Assembly (NCBI GenBank): GCA_903922535.1
Contig: CAIXUF010000750.1
Location: 1 to 38,299 of the forward strand
DNA: 38,299 nt
Direction of reading: 5' to 3'
Source of the DNA: Candidatus Hydrogenedentota bacterium
GTDB lineage: Bacteria > Hydrogenedentota > Hydrogenedentia > Hydrogenedentiales > CAITNO01
How positions within the stretch are numbered: the stretch's first letter is position 1; each line of letters starts with the position of its first letter. Both the position numbers and the translations under genes were made by a program. The notes beneath the pieces are model-generated. The model was not told the DNA's origin, did not search any database, and saw nothing but the letters and a program-made list of their open reading frames with translations. Shown here piece by piece: positions 1-8,788 of this stretch.

Positions 1-209
1 CGCTTTGGCCGCCGATGTTTTCCACGATCACGCGGTATTCCAACTGCACACCGCAGGGCTGCCGCTTAAGCGTGGCCTCGGGCGTAAACGTCATGCCGAT
101 ATGCTGCCATTCCCCGTCCGACGCGCCCGTCCCCCGGTTGTGCGTGATACCCGCCGAGCATCTTCCCGGCCAATTCCGCGATATCTGCTTCCTTCTTCGG
201 AAGTCGAAA
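1..209 (-). other. Probable minus-strand coding fragment at the left edge, possibly frameshifted
   Basis: Reading the minus strand, codons from about 150 down to the edge have high GC at third positions and give a protein-like sequence (GEWQHIGMTF, then TPEATLKRQPC and VQLEYRVIVENIGG). Between about 153 and 205 a neighbouring frame looks more protein-like (LPKKEADIAELAGKMLGG), so one base too many near 148-153, at a run of C, would join the two. The gene would then run off the left edge, transcribed away from the PASTA gene. I do not recognise the family. No ATG, GTG or TTG start is clear, and a sequencing error, a pseudogene or a misread frame are all possible. Confidence 0.35.
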
Positions 210-229
210 TCTACCCGAAACCCGCCGGT

Positions 230-258
230 TTGACCCCGGCCCGGCTCCTGTTTACAAT
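230..258 (+). promoter_or_regulatory. Sigma70-type promoter of the PASTA/FGE lipoprotein gene
   Basis: A TTGACC -35 box (230-235) and a TACAAT -10 box (253-258) are separated by exactly 17 bases. Each box differs from consensus at one position. Transcription would start near 265 and leave a leader of about 110 bases before the start codon at 377. Confidence 0.6.
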
Positions 259-376
259 AAATGTCGGCATGTGCCGGGTACCGGTGGGGAGGTGTTTCCC
301 CCGGCCCGGGGTCGGAGAGAATGGCCATTCGCGCGGCGCATGCGGTGCGGGGTCGTGCAGTATGGGAGGACATGTG

Positions 377-3300
377 ATGCGCAGAATGTCATGGGCGTTG
401 GGGATGCTGGCGATTCTTGTGCTCCTTGCAGGCTGCCCGTCGAATTCCAAGACGGTGCCCGACGTGGTGGGCCAGACGCAGGCAGCCGCCGCAACAGCCA
501 TCACCGGCGCGGGCCTGACGGTGGGCGCAGTCACGCAGCAGTACAGTGCGACGGTGGCCTCCGGCTCCGTCATCAGCCAGTCGCCCGCCTCAGGCGCATC
601 CGCCCGCCGCGGCTCCACGGTGGACATGGTGGTGTCACTGGGCGTGCAGCCCGTGGTCGTGCCGAATGTGGCGGGAATGACGCAGGCGGCGGCCACCGCC
701 GCACTTGCGGGTGCCGGACTTAGCGTCGGCACCGTCACACAGCAGTACAGCGCGACGGTGGCCTCCGGTACCATCATCAGCCAGTCGCCCGCCTCCGGCA
801 CATCTGTCAGCCCCGGTTCCTCCGTGGACATGGTGGTCTCACGGGGCGTGCAGCCCGTGGTCGTGCCGGATGTGGCGGGGATGACCCAGGCGGCCGCGGC
901 CAACGCGCTTACAGACGCCGGGCTGACCGCCGGCACCATGACGCAGGCGCACAGTTCGACCGTCGCCTCCGGTTCCGTCATCAGCCAATCGCCGCTGTCC
1001 GGCGCCTCGGTCAGTCCCGGTTCCGCTGTGGCGTTGATCATCTCCGAGGGCCCGGAGCCCGTCCTCGTGCCGAATGTCGTTGGCATGACACAGGCCGCGG
1101 CGGGCACCGCCATCACCAGCACGCTGCTTTCGGTCGGCACCGTGACGCAACTGTACAGCACCATCGCACCCGCGGGGCAGGTGCTCAGCCAGAATCCTGC
1201 GGCGGGCACGGATGTTGCTCCGGGCACGGCGGTGAATCTGGAGGTATCGAAGGGACCGGAACCCGTGCTGGTGCCGGATGTCGTTGGCATGACGCAGGAA
1301 GCGGCGGGCACCGCCATCACCACCGCGCTGCTCGCAGTCGGTGCCGTGACACAACTGTACAGCGCCACCGTGCCCTCGGGAGTGGTGCTCAGCCAGGATC
1401 CCATTGCCGGCGCGGGCGTTGCACCGGGCACGGCGGTGAATCTGGACGTGTCAAAGGGACCGGAGAGCGTGTTCGTGCCGGATGTCACGGGCATGACGCA
1501 GGCCGCGGCGGGGACCGTCATCACCAATGCGTTGCTCGCGGTCGGCGCCGTGGCACAACTGTACAGCGCCACTGTCCCTCCCGGACACATCGTCAACCAG
1601 GTCCCCGCGGCGGGTGAGAGCGTTGCACCGGGCACCGCGGTACGTGTGGCTGTGTCGCAGGGGCCCGCGACCGGGGACGTTGTGACGGTGATGCTTCCGG
1701 GTGATGTTCCCCTGGAAATGGTGTGGATTCCGGCCGGGACCTTCACCATGGGCAGCCCGGACACGGAGCAGGAGCGGCACCCGGATGAAGGGCCGCAGCA
1801 CACGGTGACGCTCGACGGATTCTGGATGGGCAAGTGCGAGGTCACGCAGGGGCAGTGGGCCCCGCTGATGGACGGAAACCCCTCGTATTTCCGGGCCGGA
1901 AATGCCGGCATCCCGGCGGGCACGAACACGGACAACCTGCCGGTGGAGGGGGTTACCTGGAACTCCGTCCAGAACTTTGTGGCCGCAGTGAACGGCCACA
2001 TGAGAACGACGGGACAGCCCTTCGCCGGATTCCGGCTGCCCACGGAGGCGGAGTGGGAATACGCGTGCCGCGCGGGCACGACAACAAGGTATTATTGGGG
2101 GGACGAAATCCCCTGCCTGCACATTGACACTTATGCCTGGAACCATCAGAAGACCGACGGATCAACGCATCCCGTGGGAATGCTGGCGCCCAATGCGTGG
2201 GGGCTCCACGACATGAGCGGGAATGTATGGGAATGGTGCGGCGACTGCTACTCGGCCACCTACTACAGCGGAGGTTCGATGACGAACCCGACGGGACCGG
2301 GCACGGGCGCGAACCGTGTGCTTCGGGGCGGCTGTTGGTACGATGAAAACGCCAACTGCCGGTCGGCCTGCCGCAACGGCGCCAGCACCATAGACTGGGG
2401 CTACGAATACGGGTTCCGTCTTGCCATGTCCGTGCCCCCATTGGAAGTGGCCTTGTTTGTCATCAATTCCGGGACGCCCTCAACCTCCTCCCGGACGGTG
2501 ACGCTCGAAAACGCCTGCACAGTCAGCCCGACCGAGTACATGGCAAGCGAACAGCCCGACTTCAACGGTGCGTCGTGGCAACCCTACACGTTCTCGCCGT
2601 CATGGACGCTGTCACCGGGCGACGGTCCCAAGACCGTCTGGCTCAAGGTGCGCAACGCCTTCACCGAGTCTCCGGTGGCATTCGACGGGATCACGCTGAA
2701 GGAAAATGCGGAACCGGCCATGGAAATGGTGTCCGTGCCGGCGGGCACGTTCATCATGGGCAACAGCGGCGTCGGCGAGGATGTGATTCATCCGAACTGG
2801 GTCGGCCAGGAACTTCCGCAGCATCAGGTGACGCTGGATGCGTACCAGATCGGCAAGTATGAGGTGACGAACCGGCAGTATTGCGACGTGCTGAACTGGG
2901 CGCTGGCGCAGGGATATCTGCTCACCGAAACGGGCGCCGCCTGGACGGGCACGGGCAACCTCTATGCGGGCGGAAACGTGCAGCACATTTTTGCCTGCTC
3001 GGAACCCATTTGCGGCATCCAGTATTCGGACGGCCTGTTCTCGCCCAAGACCCAGCCGGGCCTGCTGGGATTGGCCTATTCGATGGAGGCGCATCCGGTG
3101 GTGCTTGTGTCCTGGTATGGCGCAAAGGCATTCTGCAACTGGCTGAGCCAGATGCGGGGGCTGGCGACCTGCTACGACATGACGGCGGAGAACTGGCCCT
3201 TGACCTCCGCGCCACCGACCCCGGGCGGCTACCGCCTCCCAACCGAGGCGGAGTGGGAACGGGCGGCGGCCTGGGACGGGACAAAGCACTGGATCTACGG

Positions 3301-3691
3301 GTTCACGGGCGACACATTGACGGACAACACGCGCTGCAACTACATCATCAATAATCCCCTCGGTCTGACTGCGTCACCCCTCACGACGCCGGTGGGCTGG
3401 TTTGACGGAAGTCCCAACAGCAGCCTGACGACAGTGAACAGTGTGAGCCCGGTGGGGGCCTATGACATGTGCGGCAATGTTGCCGAGTGGTGCGGTGACT
3501 GGTACTCGGACAGTTACTACCAGGGCGGGGCAATGGTGAACCCGACCGGTCCGGAAACGGGCTATCAGCACCCTTATCGTGGCGGCCACTGGTCTGCCAG
3601 TGCCTGGGACAGTCGATCCGCGACCCGCGCCCCCGGCAACATGAACCCGTTGGGCGTACTCAATTGTATCGGGTTCCGCGTCGTCAGATAG
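377..3691 (+). CDS. Lipoprotein with six PASTA repeats and two FGE/sulfatase-modifying-factor-like domains
   Basis: A surface or periplasmic lipoprotein of 1104 residues. The ATG at 377 is chosen because a GGGAGGA ribosome site lies six bases upstream and the product begins with a lipoprotein signal ending in LLAGC, with Cys20 as the lipidated residue. The frame is open far upstream, but that part is not convincing. Residues about 25-432 are six PASTA repeats of 68 residues (VPDVVGMTQ-type starts). Residues about 438-687 and 780-1104 are two formylglycine-generating-enzyme-like domains (PAGTFTMGS, RLPTEAEWE, GNVWEWCGD), joined by a beta-rich linker of about 90 residues. The second FGE domain has no cysteine in the RGGHW segment where the catalytic pair lies in true FGE, and the first has cysteines only in a different arrangement. 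Both are therefore likely to be binding or structural modules. PASTA repeats usually bind cell-wall or glycan material; the ligand here is unknown. Confidence 0.85.
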   Translation: MRRMSWALGMLAILVLLAGCPSNSKTVPDVVGQTQAAAATAITGAGLTVGAVTQQYSATVASGSVISQSPASGASARRGSTVDMVVSLGVQPVVVPNVAGMTQAAATAALAGAGLSVGTVTQQYSATVASGTIISQSPASGTSVSPGSSVDMVVSRGVQPVVVPDVAGMTQAAAANALTDAGLTAGTMTQAHSSTVASGSVISQSPLSGASVSPGSAVALIISEGPEPVLVPNVVGMTQAAAGTAITSTLLSVGTVTQLYSTIAPAGQVLSQNPAAGTDVAPGTAVNLEVSKGPEPVLVPDVVGMTQEAAGTAITTALLAVGAVTQLYSATVPSGVVLSQDPIAGAGVAPGTAVNLDVSKGPESVFVPDVTGMTQAAAGTVITNALLAVGAVAQLYSATVPPGHIVNQVPAAGESVAPGTAVRVAVSQGPATGDVVTVMLPGDVPLEMVWIPAGTFTMGSPDTEQERHPDEGPQHTVTLDGFWMGKCEVTQGQWAPLMDGNPSYFRAGNAGIPAGTNTDNLPVEGVTWNSVQNFVAAVNGHMRTTGQPFAGFRLPTEAEWEYACRAGTTTRYYWGDEIPCLHIDTYAWNHQKTDGSTHPVGMLAPNAWGLHDMSGNVWEWCGDCYSATYYSGGSMTNPTGPGTGANRVLRGGCWYDENANCRSACRNGASTIDWGYEYGFRLAMSVPPLEVALFVINSGTPSTSSRTVTLENACTVSPTEYMASEQPDFNGASWQPYTFSPSWTLSPGDGPKTVWLKVRNAFTESPVAFDGITLKENAEPAMEMVSVPAGTFIMGNSGVGEDVIHPNWVGQELPQHQVTLDAYQIGKYEVTNRQYCDVLNWALAQGYLLTETGAAWTGTGNLYAGGNVQHIFACSEPICGIQYSDGLFSPKTQPGLLGLAYSMEAHPVVLVSWYGAKAFCNWLSQMRGLATCYDMTAENWPLTSAPPTPGGYRLPTEAEWERAAAWDGTKHWIYGFTGDTLTDNTRCNYIINNPLGLTASPLTTPVGWFDGSPNSSLTTVNSVSPVGAYDMCGNVAEWCGDWYSDSYYQGGAMVNPTGPETGYQHPYRGGHWSASAWDSRSATRAPGNMNPLGVLNCIGFRVVR
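449..1672 (+). repeat. Six-copy 204-bp tandem array encoding PASTA repeats
   Basis: Equivalent points of the repeats fall at about 449, 653, 857, 1061, 1265 and 1469, an exact 204-base period (68 codons). Copies 2 and 3 and copies 4 to 6 share long near-identical DNA stretches, which suggests recent duplication or gene conversion. The array is in frame and part of the lipoprotein gene. Confidence 0.85.
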
Positions 3692-3710
3692 ATGCCTGCG
3701 GCGCGATGAT

Positions 3711-3743
3711 GGTGCGCTTCACTTCGTTGCGCACACCCTACGG
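3711..3743. repeat. Palindromic element between convergent genes (GGTGCG...CACCCTACGG type)
   Basis: The 64-base gap between the convergent PASTA and rhamnosidase genes holds a hairpin with arms GTGCGC (3712-3717) and GCGCAC (3730-3735), followed by ACCCTACGG. A similar element lies inverted at about 29792-29833. It may act as a bidirectional terminator or be a repeated extragenic palindrome. There is no T-run. Confidence 0.35.
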
Positions 3744-3755
3744 TTTCATGGACGG

Positions 3756-6404
3756 TTATTGCCGGGGAACGAAAAAGGTGCTGCCTGCGCCGGCGGGAAG
3801 GCGGTAGCGTTTCAATCCCAGCGGGTGGTCCGGGACCAAGGCTTCCAGGTCCACGTGGGCGGTCGCGGGGAGCAGCAACTCACCCTCGCAACCGGCGGGT
3901 AGGGCCACGGTCACGCGGTGACCGCCGTTTTCGGGCACGGCCGAAAAGGGGATGGGGCCGCGCGGGGTGTTCACGGTGAGGTCCAATCTGCCGAGGTCCG
4001 CCAGTTGGGGGCGCACGGTGCAGCGGGCGAAGCCCGGGGCCGCGGAGCGGATGCCGGCGATGTCCATCAGCAGCACATACACGGGGGACAACGGACAGTG
4101 GCTCCACTCCAGTGTGCCGTCCGGCTCGGCCTCCCAGTTTTCCTGGAGCGTGTTGTTCAGGACGACAGAGCCCATGGTGGCCCAGCGTTCGCGCCAGTCC
4201 TTCACAATCACCTCGGTGCGGCCCCCTTTGGCCAGCGCCCAGTAGCGCCAGTAGGCGTTGGCCGGATAGGACAGCCCCATGTCGGCGGGACGCTCCACAA
4301 GCGACTTCAACGCCGCGGCCGTGTTGTTGTCCGGGCACTGGTCGAAGAGAATCGACGTGGCCAGCGAACGGTCGCTGGTGCGCACTTCCTTCTCTTCGGC
4401 CTGCCAGGGAAGATTGTCCTCAAAGCGTCCGCTGTCCGCGTTCCAAAAACGCCGCACCGATGCCTGGAGAAGGGCGGTGCCGAATCCCTCAAAATGGGCG
4501 GCCCTGTCCTCGTCGTTCATGGCGCGGCAGAGCGGCGCGAGGGCGTTCTCAAACATCGCCGCGGCGTAGAGGTTGAACGCGCACTGCTTGTGGCGGATCT
4601 TCTTGAAGGCGTTGTGATCAATCCACACCGCCGGGATGCCGAGATTCTCGACGGGCAGCAGCCCGTCCGCACCGCGAATCGATTCCAGATATTCTGCAAA
4701 ACGCAGCAACCGCGGCCAGGGTTCCTTGATGCCGTCGAGATCGCCCGTGTCCAGGTAATGCCACCAGCAGTCGAAATTGAAACCGACGCCGTGATCCAGC
4801 AGGGGGCCCCAATACGCACCGTCGATCTGCTTCTGCATCACCCGCGCCAACCGGTCGAACGCGGGCCAGCAGTCCATGAAGTAGCCTTCGGGCGTTTGCC
4901 CCTCACTGAAGGTGCGCAGATAGCGCCGCGGCAGGAGCGTGTCGCCCAAAGCCTGGCGCGCCACAAAGAGCTGCGGGCCGCAGTCGCCGCTGTACTGCTG
5001 CCGCTCGCGGCCCATGCCGTCCACAAAGGTTTCTATGGCGCTGTTGTTGATGGTGTTGATGGTCGCGTCGAAGAGCCGCTGCAGCGGCGGCTCATCACTG
5101 GCGATGCGCGCTTCCTTGGGCCAGGGGTACATCCGCCGCCGCACACCCACGTCGCTGATGGTGACCGGACGGCTGGCGTTGCGGACATGCAACTGCAGCC
5201 AGCGCAGACTTTCGTAGTCGAAGGTCTCGAAACGGTTCAGCCCCTCGCGGCAGACGAAGCGGGTCCACGAGTAGAAGTGCGTGTCGAGCCACAGCGGCCC
5301 CTTGACCGGGTCATGCGACTCCTGGGGGAACAGCTCGACTATGGTGCCTTCCGGCGCGTCGATGGTGAAACAGGGCCAACCAACCACCTGATCCTCAAGC
5401 TCAAAGGTCGCAAAGATCCCCTGGCGCGCGTCCGGCGTTGCGGGCAGTTCCCATCCGTCGCCCCGCACCGCGGCCACATCGGCGCGCTCAATGGTGAAGC
5501 TGTTCGCCATGCGCTGTTCAAACCAGTCGTCGGGATCGCGCAGCCAGGCGACCCGCCCGGCGTCGGCCAGCCGCGTCACGGGAACGGACACTTCACGCAC
5601 CGGCGGAATCTGCCGCGCACGCAGGGAGCCCTTCGCGGGGTCCACGCGGTCAACCAGGTCATTGCTGTCGCCGGGACCGCACACCGGCGGTTTGTCGGAC
5701 GCGCACTCCGTGGGGGCGGCCTTCATCCATGGGTTGTCCGGCGTGAATTCCGGTGTGTCCCAGCCTTGCGGGTGAAGCCGGGCGTCGAACTCCTCCTGCA
5801 GCGCGCGCAGGTACCAGCGCTTGTACTGGCCCGGACGATGCGCCCGATCAAGCAGCACCTGCCAGGAGTTGTCCGAAACGAGGACTTCTTTGTGGCCGTC
5901 CTTGAACTCCAGCACGGCGTGGAAGATGAAACCGGGTTTGCCCGCGGCCCAGGTGCCGTCGCCCAGCCCGTAGAACAGCACCTCGGCACCCACCACGTTC
6001 CTGCCCGCCTTGAAAAGTGCGGTCAGGTCGCAGGGGTCCACATCGAGGTTACGCGGGTCACAGGGGGCCGGTCCCCATTGCGCGCGCTGTCCGTTCACGC
6101 TCAAGCGGTAGCGGCTGTCCGCCGTGACCCAGCCCAGCGCCCGCACGGGCGCCTCCTTCAGATCGATCTCCCGGCGGAACAGCGCAAAGGTGTTGCAGAG
6201 CGTGCGCTCGCAGGGCAGCCAGATCCACTGCGCCGGGGCCATGGTCATCGGGGTCGGTTGGGCCGCGGCTTTGGTGTCATTTGCGCGGAGTTGGTTCAGG
6301 TCATTCACGTTCAAGATTCTCTCCTCCACTGCATGGGATGCCAGCGCAAACAAAAACAGGCCACCAAACATCGCGGTACTTTGCATGACTCGTCCAAAGT
6401 TCAT
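3756..6404 (-). CDS. Secreted alpha-L-rhamnosidase, GH78 family
   Basis: Likely removes terminal alpha-L-rhamnose from glycans such as rhamnogalacturonan side chains. The 882-residue product starts with a signal peptide (about residues 1-25, ending ASHA). An N-terminal beta-sandwich, with a typical bacterial rhamnosidase start (QWIWLP, ALFRREIDL), is followed by further beta-domains, the (alpha/alpha)6 catalytic barrel and a C-terminal beta-domain. Near residue 465 the segment GMGRERQQYSGDCG matches the conserved GH78 region around the catalytic acidic residues (usually D-x-x-x-RE-x-x-x-W-x-GD). The ATG at 6404 has a GGGGAG ribosome site. The gene is downstream of the GxGYxYP gene with a gap of about 90 bases and converges on the PASTA gene. 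The family is well supported; the exact substrate is not. Confidence 0.85.
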   Translation of the reverse strand: MNFGRVMQSTAMFGGLFLFALASHAVEERILNVNDLNQLRANDTKAAAQPTPMTMAPAQWIWLPCERTLCNTFALFRREIDLKEAPVRALGWVTADSRYRLSVNGQRAQWGPAPCDPRNLDVDPCDLTALFKAGRNVVGAEVLFYGLGDGTWAAGKPGFIFHAVLEFKDGHKEVLVSDNSWQVLLDRAHRPGQYKRWYLRALQEEFDARLHPQGWDTPEFTPDNPWMKAAPTECASDKPPVCGPGDSNDLVDRVDPAKGSLRARQIPPVREVSVPVTRLADAGRVAWLRDPDDWFEQRMANSFTIERADVAAVRGDGWELPATPDARQGIFATFELEDQVVGWPCFTIDAPEGTIVELFPQESHDPVKGPLWLDTHFYSWTRFVCREGLNRFETFDYESLRWLQLHVRNASRPVTISDVGVRRRMYPWPKEARIASDEPPLQRLFDATINTINNSAIETFVDGMGRERQQYSGDCGPQLFVARQALGDTLLPRRYLRTFSEGQTPEGYFMDCWPAFDRLARVMQKQIDGAYWGPLLDHGVGFNFDCWWHYLDTGDLDGIKEPWPRLLRFAEYLESIRGADGLLPVENLGIPAVWIDHNAFKKIRHKQCAFNLYAAAMFENALAPLCRAMNDEDRAAHFEGFGTALLQASVRRFWNADSGRFEDNLPWQAEEKEVRTSDRSLATSILFDQCPDNNTAAALKSLVERPADMGLSYPANAYWRYWALAKGGRTEVIVKDWRERWATMGSVVLNNTLQENWEAEPDGTLEWSHCPLSPVYVLLMDIAGIRSAAPGFARCTVRPQLADLGRLDLTVNTPRGPIPFSAVPENGGHRVTVALPAGCEGELLLPATAHVDLEALVPDHPLGLKRYRLPAGAGSTFFVPRQ

Positions 6405-6497
6405 TCATCTGCTCCCCGCCTGCAAACGCGGCACAGGCATGTTCAATTTCGGCGCGGCAAGACACGAAGGGTTACGATAGCATAACCGGCGGACGAG

Positions 6498-8246
6498 TCA
6501 GGGCGCTGCATCCTTGTAGTGTTTCGCGAAAAGGGCGAAGAAACTGTAGGGGTCCATGACCTTGATGGGCATGTCGGGGTGCTCCTTGCGAAAGACGTCG
6601 AGGGAATCGATCACATTGGTCGGGGAGACCCATACGATGCGGAAGAGGTAGAAGCCGGGACGCGTGTTGCCGCGATCTTTGATCGCTGAGAACATGGAAT
6701 CCGCGGTCTGTTTGGGGCTGGCGTAGTTGCAGGTGTGGTTGAGCAGTTCGGTGACGGGCATGCCCTTCCACACATGCGGCTTGGGCGTGACGCCACCGGT
6801 GTTGTGCATGTCCATGACTATCGTGGCGAAGCCGTCGGGCGCGAACTGGGTGAAGGCGTCCTTGACGGCGGGCGTGGGCTGGTCCCAGTCGAGCACCATG
6901 GGGGCCATGGTCATGTCGGTGGCGTCAAAGAACTGTTTGTTGTGCTTGACGAAGAGTGGAAGCTGATCGGGATTGATGCGGTTGGGGTTGAAGTACCCGG
7001 CGCAGCTTGCGTCACTGGTGAAATGATCGTTCGGGGTTGCGGTCTGGTACAGATGCGTGACGATGTCGGGATAGGTTTCGATCAAGTCCGGATTGACGCC
7101 CCAGGCCAGCGGCAGTTTGCCGCGGTTCGGGTCGTCCCAGTGTTTGGGCAGGAAGTCGTAGAGCGGCGTGGCAGAGTCGTAGTCGGCCATGAGGAAACAG
7201 AGGTAGGTCTTGTCCTCGACGGGGCCGACCGGGGCGGGGCGGGCCTGTTTCAGCGGCTTGAACGGGGCCTGGCTGTGGAAGGACTGGTTATAGCAGTCGC
7301 TGGAGACGGTGTTCTGGTAGCAGTTGTACGGCGAGATGAGATAGACCGTCTCCCACTCCGTCGGCACGGGCTCGTGCTTGCTGGCAAAGCCGGGAACATT
7401 GCTGTACTTCCAGAACGCAAAGAAGCCGGTCATCTCGGTCATGCATTTTCCGGCGGACTGCCTGAGCACCTCGTCCAGGATCATATGGTAGGTCGCGAGG
7501 TCGGTGCCCATGGGCTGATCGGGATCGTCTTTCGGCTTCTCGTCGCCCCAGGGCGACAGGTCGAAAACGAAGGAACGGTTCTTGACGGCCCAATCACGCG
7601 TGTCCACGTAGGACACGCCGCCCGCCGCGCGGGAGGTGGCCGCGTCCTCGAACAAACACAGGAGATGATTGGAGCAAAGGCCCTTGGCCAGGAATTCGCG
7701 CAGCGCCCAACGGTACGCGTCGTTCTTCTTGCTGCCCGATTCGGCACCGGTGAAACGCCCACGCAGGTCCTCGATCACGGGAAGCTTCCACTGGGCGAGA
7801 TACTGATCCGCCAGTTCGGGGCTCAGCACAACGCCGTCCTTCACGCCCGCGATGGTTGTGGCGACGTTAATCGTGGCGGGCACTGCGGGGTCCCAGATGA
7901 CCGCGCCTTTCAGGTGCCCGCCCGCCAGCGCCACCATTGCATCGAGGTTCGGGAGCGGCTTGTGCTCCCTGCCCGCGAGCCAGCCACCGTCCTTGGAGAA
8001 CAGGTCGAGCCAATAGGCGGGCGTGGGCGCATAGGCGGGGCGCACATACACGCGCGGCGCATCGCGGTTGATGATGCCCTGCAGGCAGGCTGCGGCCATG
8101 GCCTCGTCGTAGGCCGCGGGCGTTCCCTGGGCGGCGGGTTCATACAGCCACAGCGCGTCCTTTGCGGGAGTGTCCGCCGCGGCCGCACCCGCGGCCGTGC
8201 ACAGCGCCATGCAGCATCCCAGAAGAAGAACCGATTTCATGTTCAT
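6498..8246 (-). CDS. GxGYxYP-type putative glycoside hydrolase
   Basis: A 582-residue exported protein with a signal peptide (MNMKSVLLLGCCMALCTAAG, cleavage after AAA). The body fits the GxGYxYP family: an N-terminal segment with the AACLQGIINRDAPRVYV signature, and a central SCAGYFNPNRI motif near residue 420 corresponding to the family's glycine/tyrosine/proline signature. Family members are predicted glycoside hydrolases found beside carbohydrate genes in Bacteroidota and PVC-type bacteria; I know of no established substrate. The gene is followed by the GH78 rhamnosidase on the same strand and may share its transcript. It lies downstream of hicA, but the 67-base gap and different function argue against a functional link. 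Confidence 0.75.
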   Translation of the reverse strand: MNMKSVLLLGCCMALCTAAGAAAADTPAKDALWLYEPAAQGTPAAYDEAMAAACLQGIINRDAPRVYVRPAYAPTPAYWLDLFSKDGGWLAGREHKPLPNLDAMVALAGGHLKGAVIWDPAVPATINVATTIAGVKDGVVLSPELADQYLAQWKLPVIEDLRGRFTGAESGSKKNDAYRWALREFLAKGLCSNHLLCLFEDAATSRAAGGVSYVDTRDWAVKNRSFVFDLSPWGDEKPKDDPDQPMGTDLATYHMILDEVLRQSAGKCMTEMTGFFAFWKYSNVPGFASKHEPVPTEWETVYLISPYNCYQNTVSSDCYNQSFHSQAPFKPLKQARPAPVGPVEDKTYLCFLMADYDSATPLYDFLPKHWDDPNRGKLPLAWGVNPDLIETYPDIVTHLYQTATPNDHFTSDASCAGYFNPNRINPDQLPLFVKHNKQFFDATDMTMAPMVLDWDQPTPAVKDAFTQFAPDGFATIVMDMHNTGGVTPKPHVWKGMPVTELLNHTCNYASPKQTADSMFSAIKDRGNTRPGFYLFRIVWVSPTNVIDSLDVFRKEHPDMPIKVMDPYSFFALFAKHYKDAAP

Positions 8247-8313
8247 GCCTTTCGTGCGTTTTCAACGCGGATTGCCAAGACGGTACAGCCTGGCGGCAAG
8301 GGTAATAAGGTCT

Positions 8314-8499
8314 TCAGGGGCGCGGAATGCCAAGGTCCTTGCAGATCTTGAGGATGAGAAAGTCGCTTATCTCGGCATGGCGCGGAACGGAGGAGCGGCG
8401 GTTCTCGAGCGGGTTCTCGTACCAGGAGTGCCTTGCCCCCTCACGAATGAGCCTGCACCCGTGCGCCCTCAGGTGCGCAAGAAAGGCCGGGCGTTTCAC
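8314..8499 (-). CDS. hicA: HicA-family mRNA interferase toxin
   Basis: A 61-residue protein matching the HicA fold, a small double-stranded-RNA-binding-like domain that cleaves mRNA. The catalytic histidine is His24 in the segment EGARHSWYENP, followed by the typical VPRH and C-terminal CKDLGIP. It starts at GTG, overlapping the TGA of hicB by four bases (GTGA), so the two are translationally coupled. HicA toxins are blocked by their cognate HicB. The pair sits alone among carbohydrate genes, as mobile toxin-antitoxin modules often do. Confidence 0.85.
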   Translation of the reverse strand: MKRPAFLAHLRAHGCRLIREGARHSWYENPLENRRSSVPRHAEISDFLILKICKDLGIPRP

Positions 8500-8714
8500 A
8501 AGGCAATGCTTTCTTCGCTGTAACCTCCGTTGGCGGCGGCAAGGGCCTCTTCCCGGTTCATCGCGATGGCCTCTTCAAGCGCCGACCGCAGGTTGGCGAG
8601 CAGTTCTTCGCGCGTCTCACCCTGGGAGTTCACCCCGGGAATCTCTTCTATCCACCCGATCCACCACGGGCCGTCCTGCTTGATGACCGCAGTAAAGTTC
8701 TTTGCTGATTCCAT
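8496..8714 (-). CDS. hicB: HicB-family antitoxin
   Basis: A 72-residue protein with the HicB partial RNase-H-like fold: an N-terminal beta-sheet (FTAVIKQDGPWWIGWIEEIPG), then the conserved GVNSQGETREEL turn and a helix (LLANLRSALEEAI). It is the short form with no C-terminal DNA-binding domain, so any autoregulation would need the HicAB complex or another factor. The antitoxin gene comes first and overlaps hicA. A promoter-like pair lies just upstream at 8744-8773. Confidence 0.85.
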   Translation of the reverse strand: MESAKNFTAVIKQDGPWWIGWIEEIPGVNSQGETREELLANLRSALEEAIAMNREEALAAANGGYSEESIAL

Positions 8715-8743
8715 TTTCGTTGCTCCGGTTTCCAGCCTGTTTG

Positions 8744-8773
8744 ACTATGCCACCGGCGCGAAGACCCAGTCAA
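8744..8773 (-). promoter_or_regulatory. Possible promoter of hicB-hicA
   Basis: On the minus strand, TTGACT (8773-8768) and CATAGT (8749-8744) are separated by 18 bases, about 30 bases upstream of the hicB start. The pair also forms TTGAC/GTCAA arms that could serve autoregulation. The -10 match is only four of six. Confidence 0.35.
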
Positions 8774-8788
8774 GCGGATGTTTCGTCA

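Noticed and set aside
449..1672. DNA repeat array as a non-coding element
   Set aside because: The 204-base period is exactly 68 codons and encodes PASTA domains in an intact reading frame.
211..2079. 622-codon open frame on the minus strand
   Set aside because: Mirror of the PASTA array; repeats Thr/Pro/Ala-rich sequence with no recognisable domain, while the plus strand gives clear PASTA and FGE domains.
3918..6485. 855-codon open frame on the plus strand
   Set aside because: Antisense to the GH78 gene; its composition (Gly/Arg/Val/His-rich, no domains) is the mirror of a high-GC gene on the other strand.
8250..8300. Sigma54-like promoter before the GxGYxYP gene
   Set aside because: On the minus strand TGGCAATCCGCGTTGA has a usable -24 but TTGA instead of TTGC at -12, so the invariant GC is missing.
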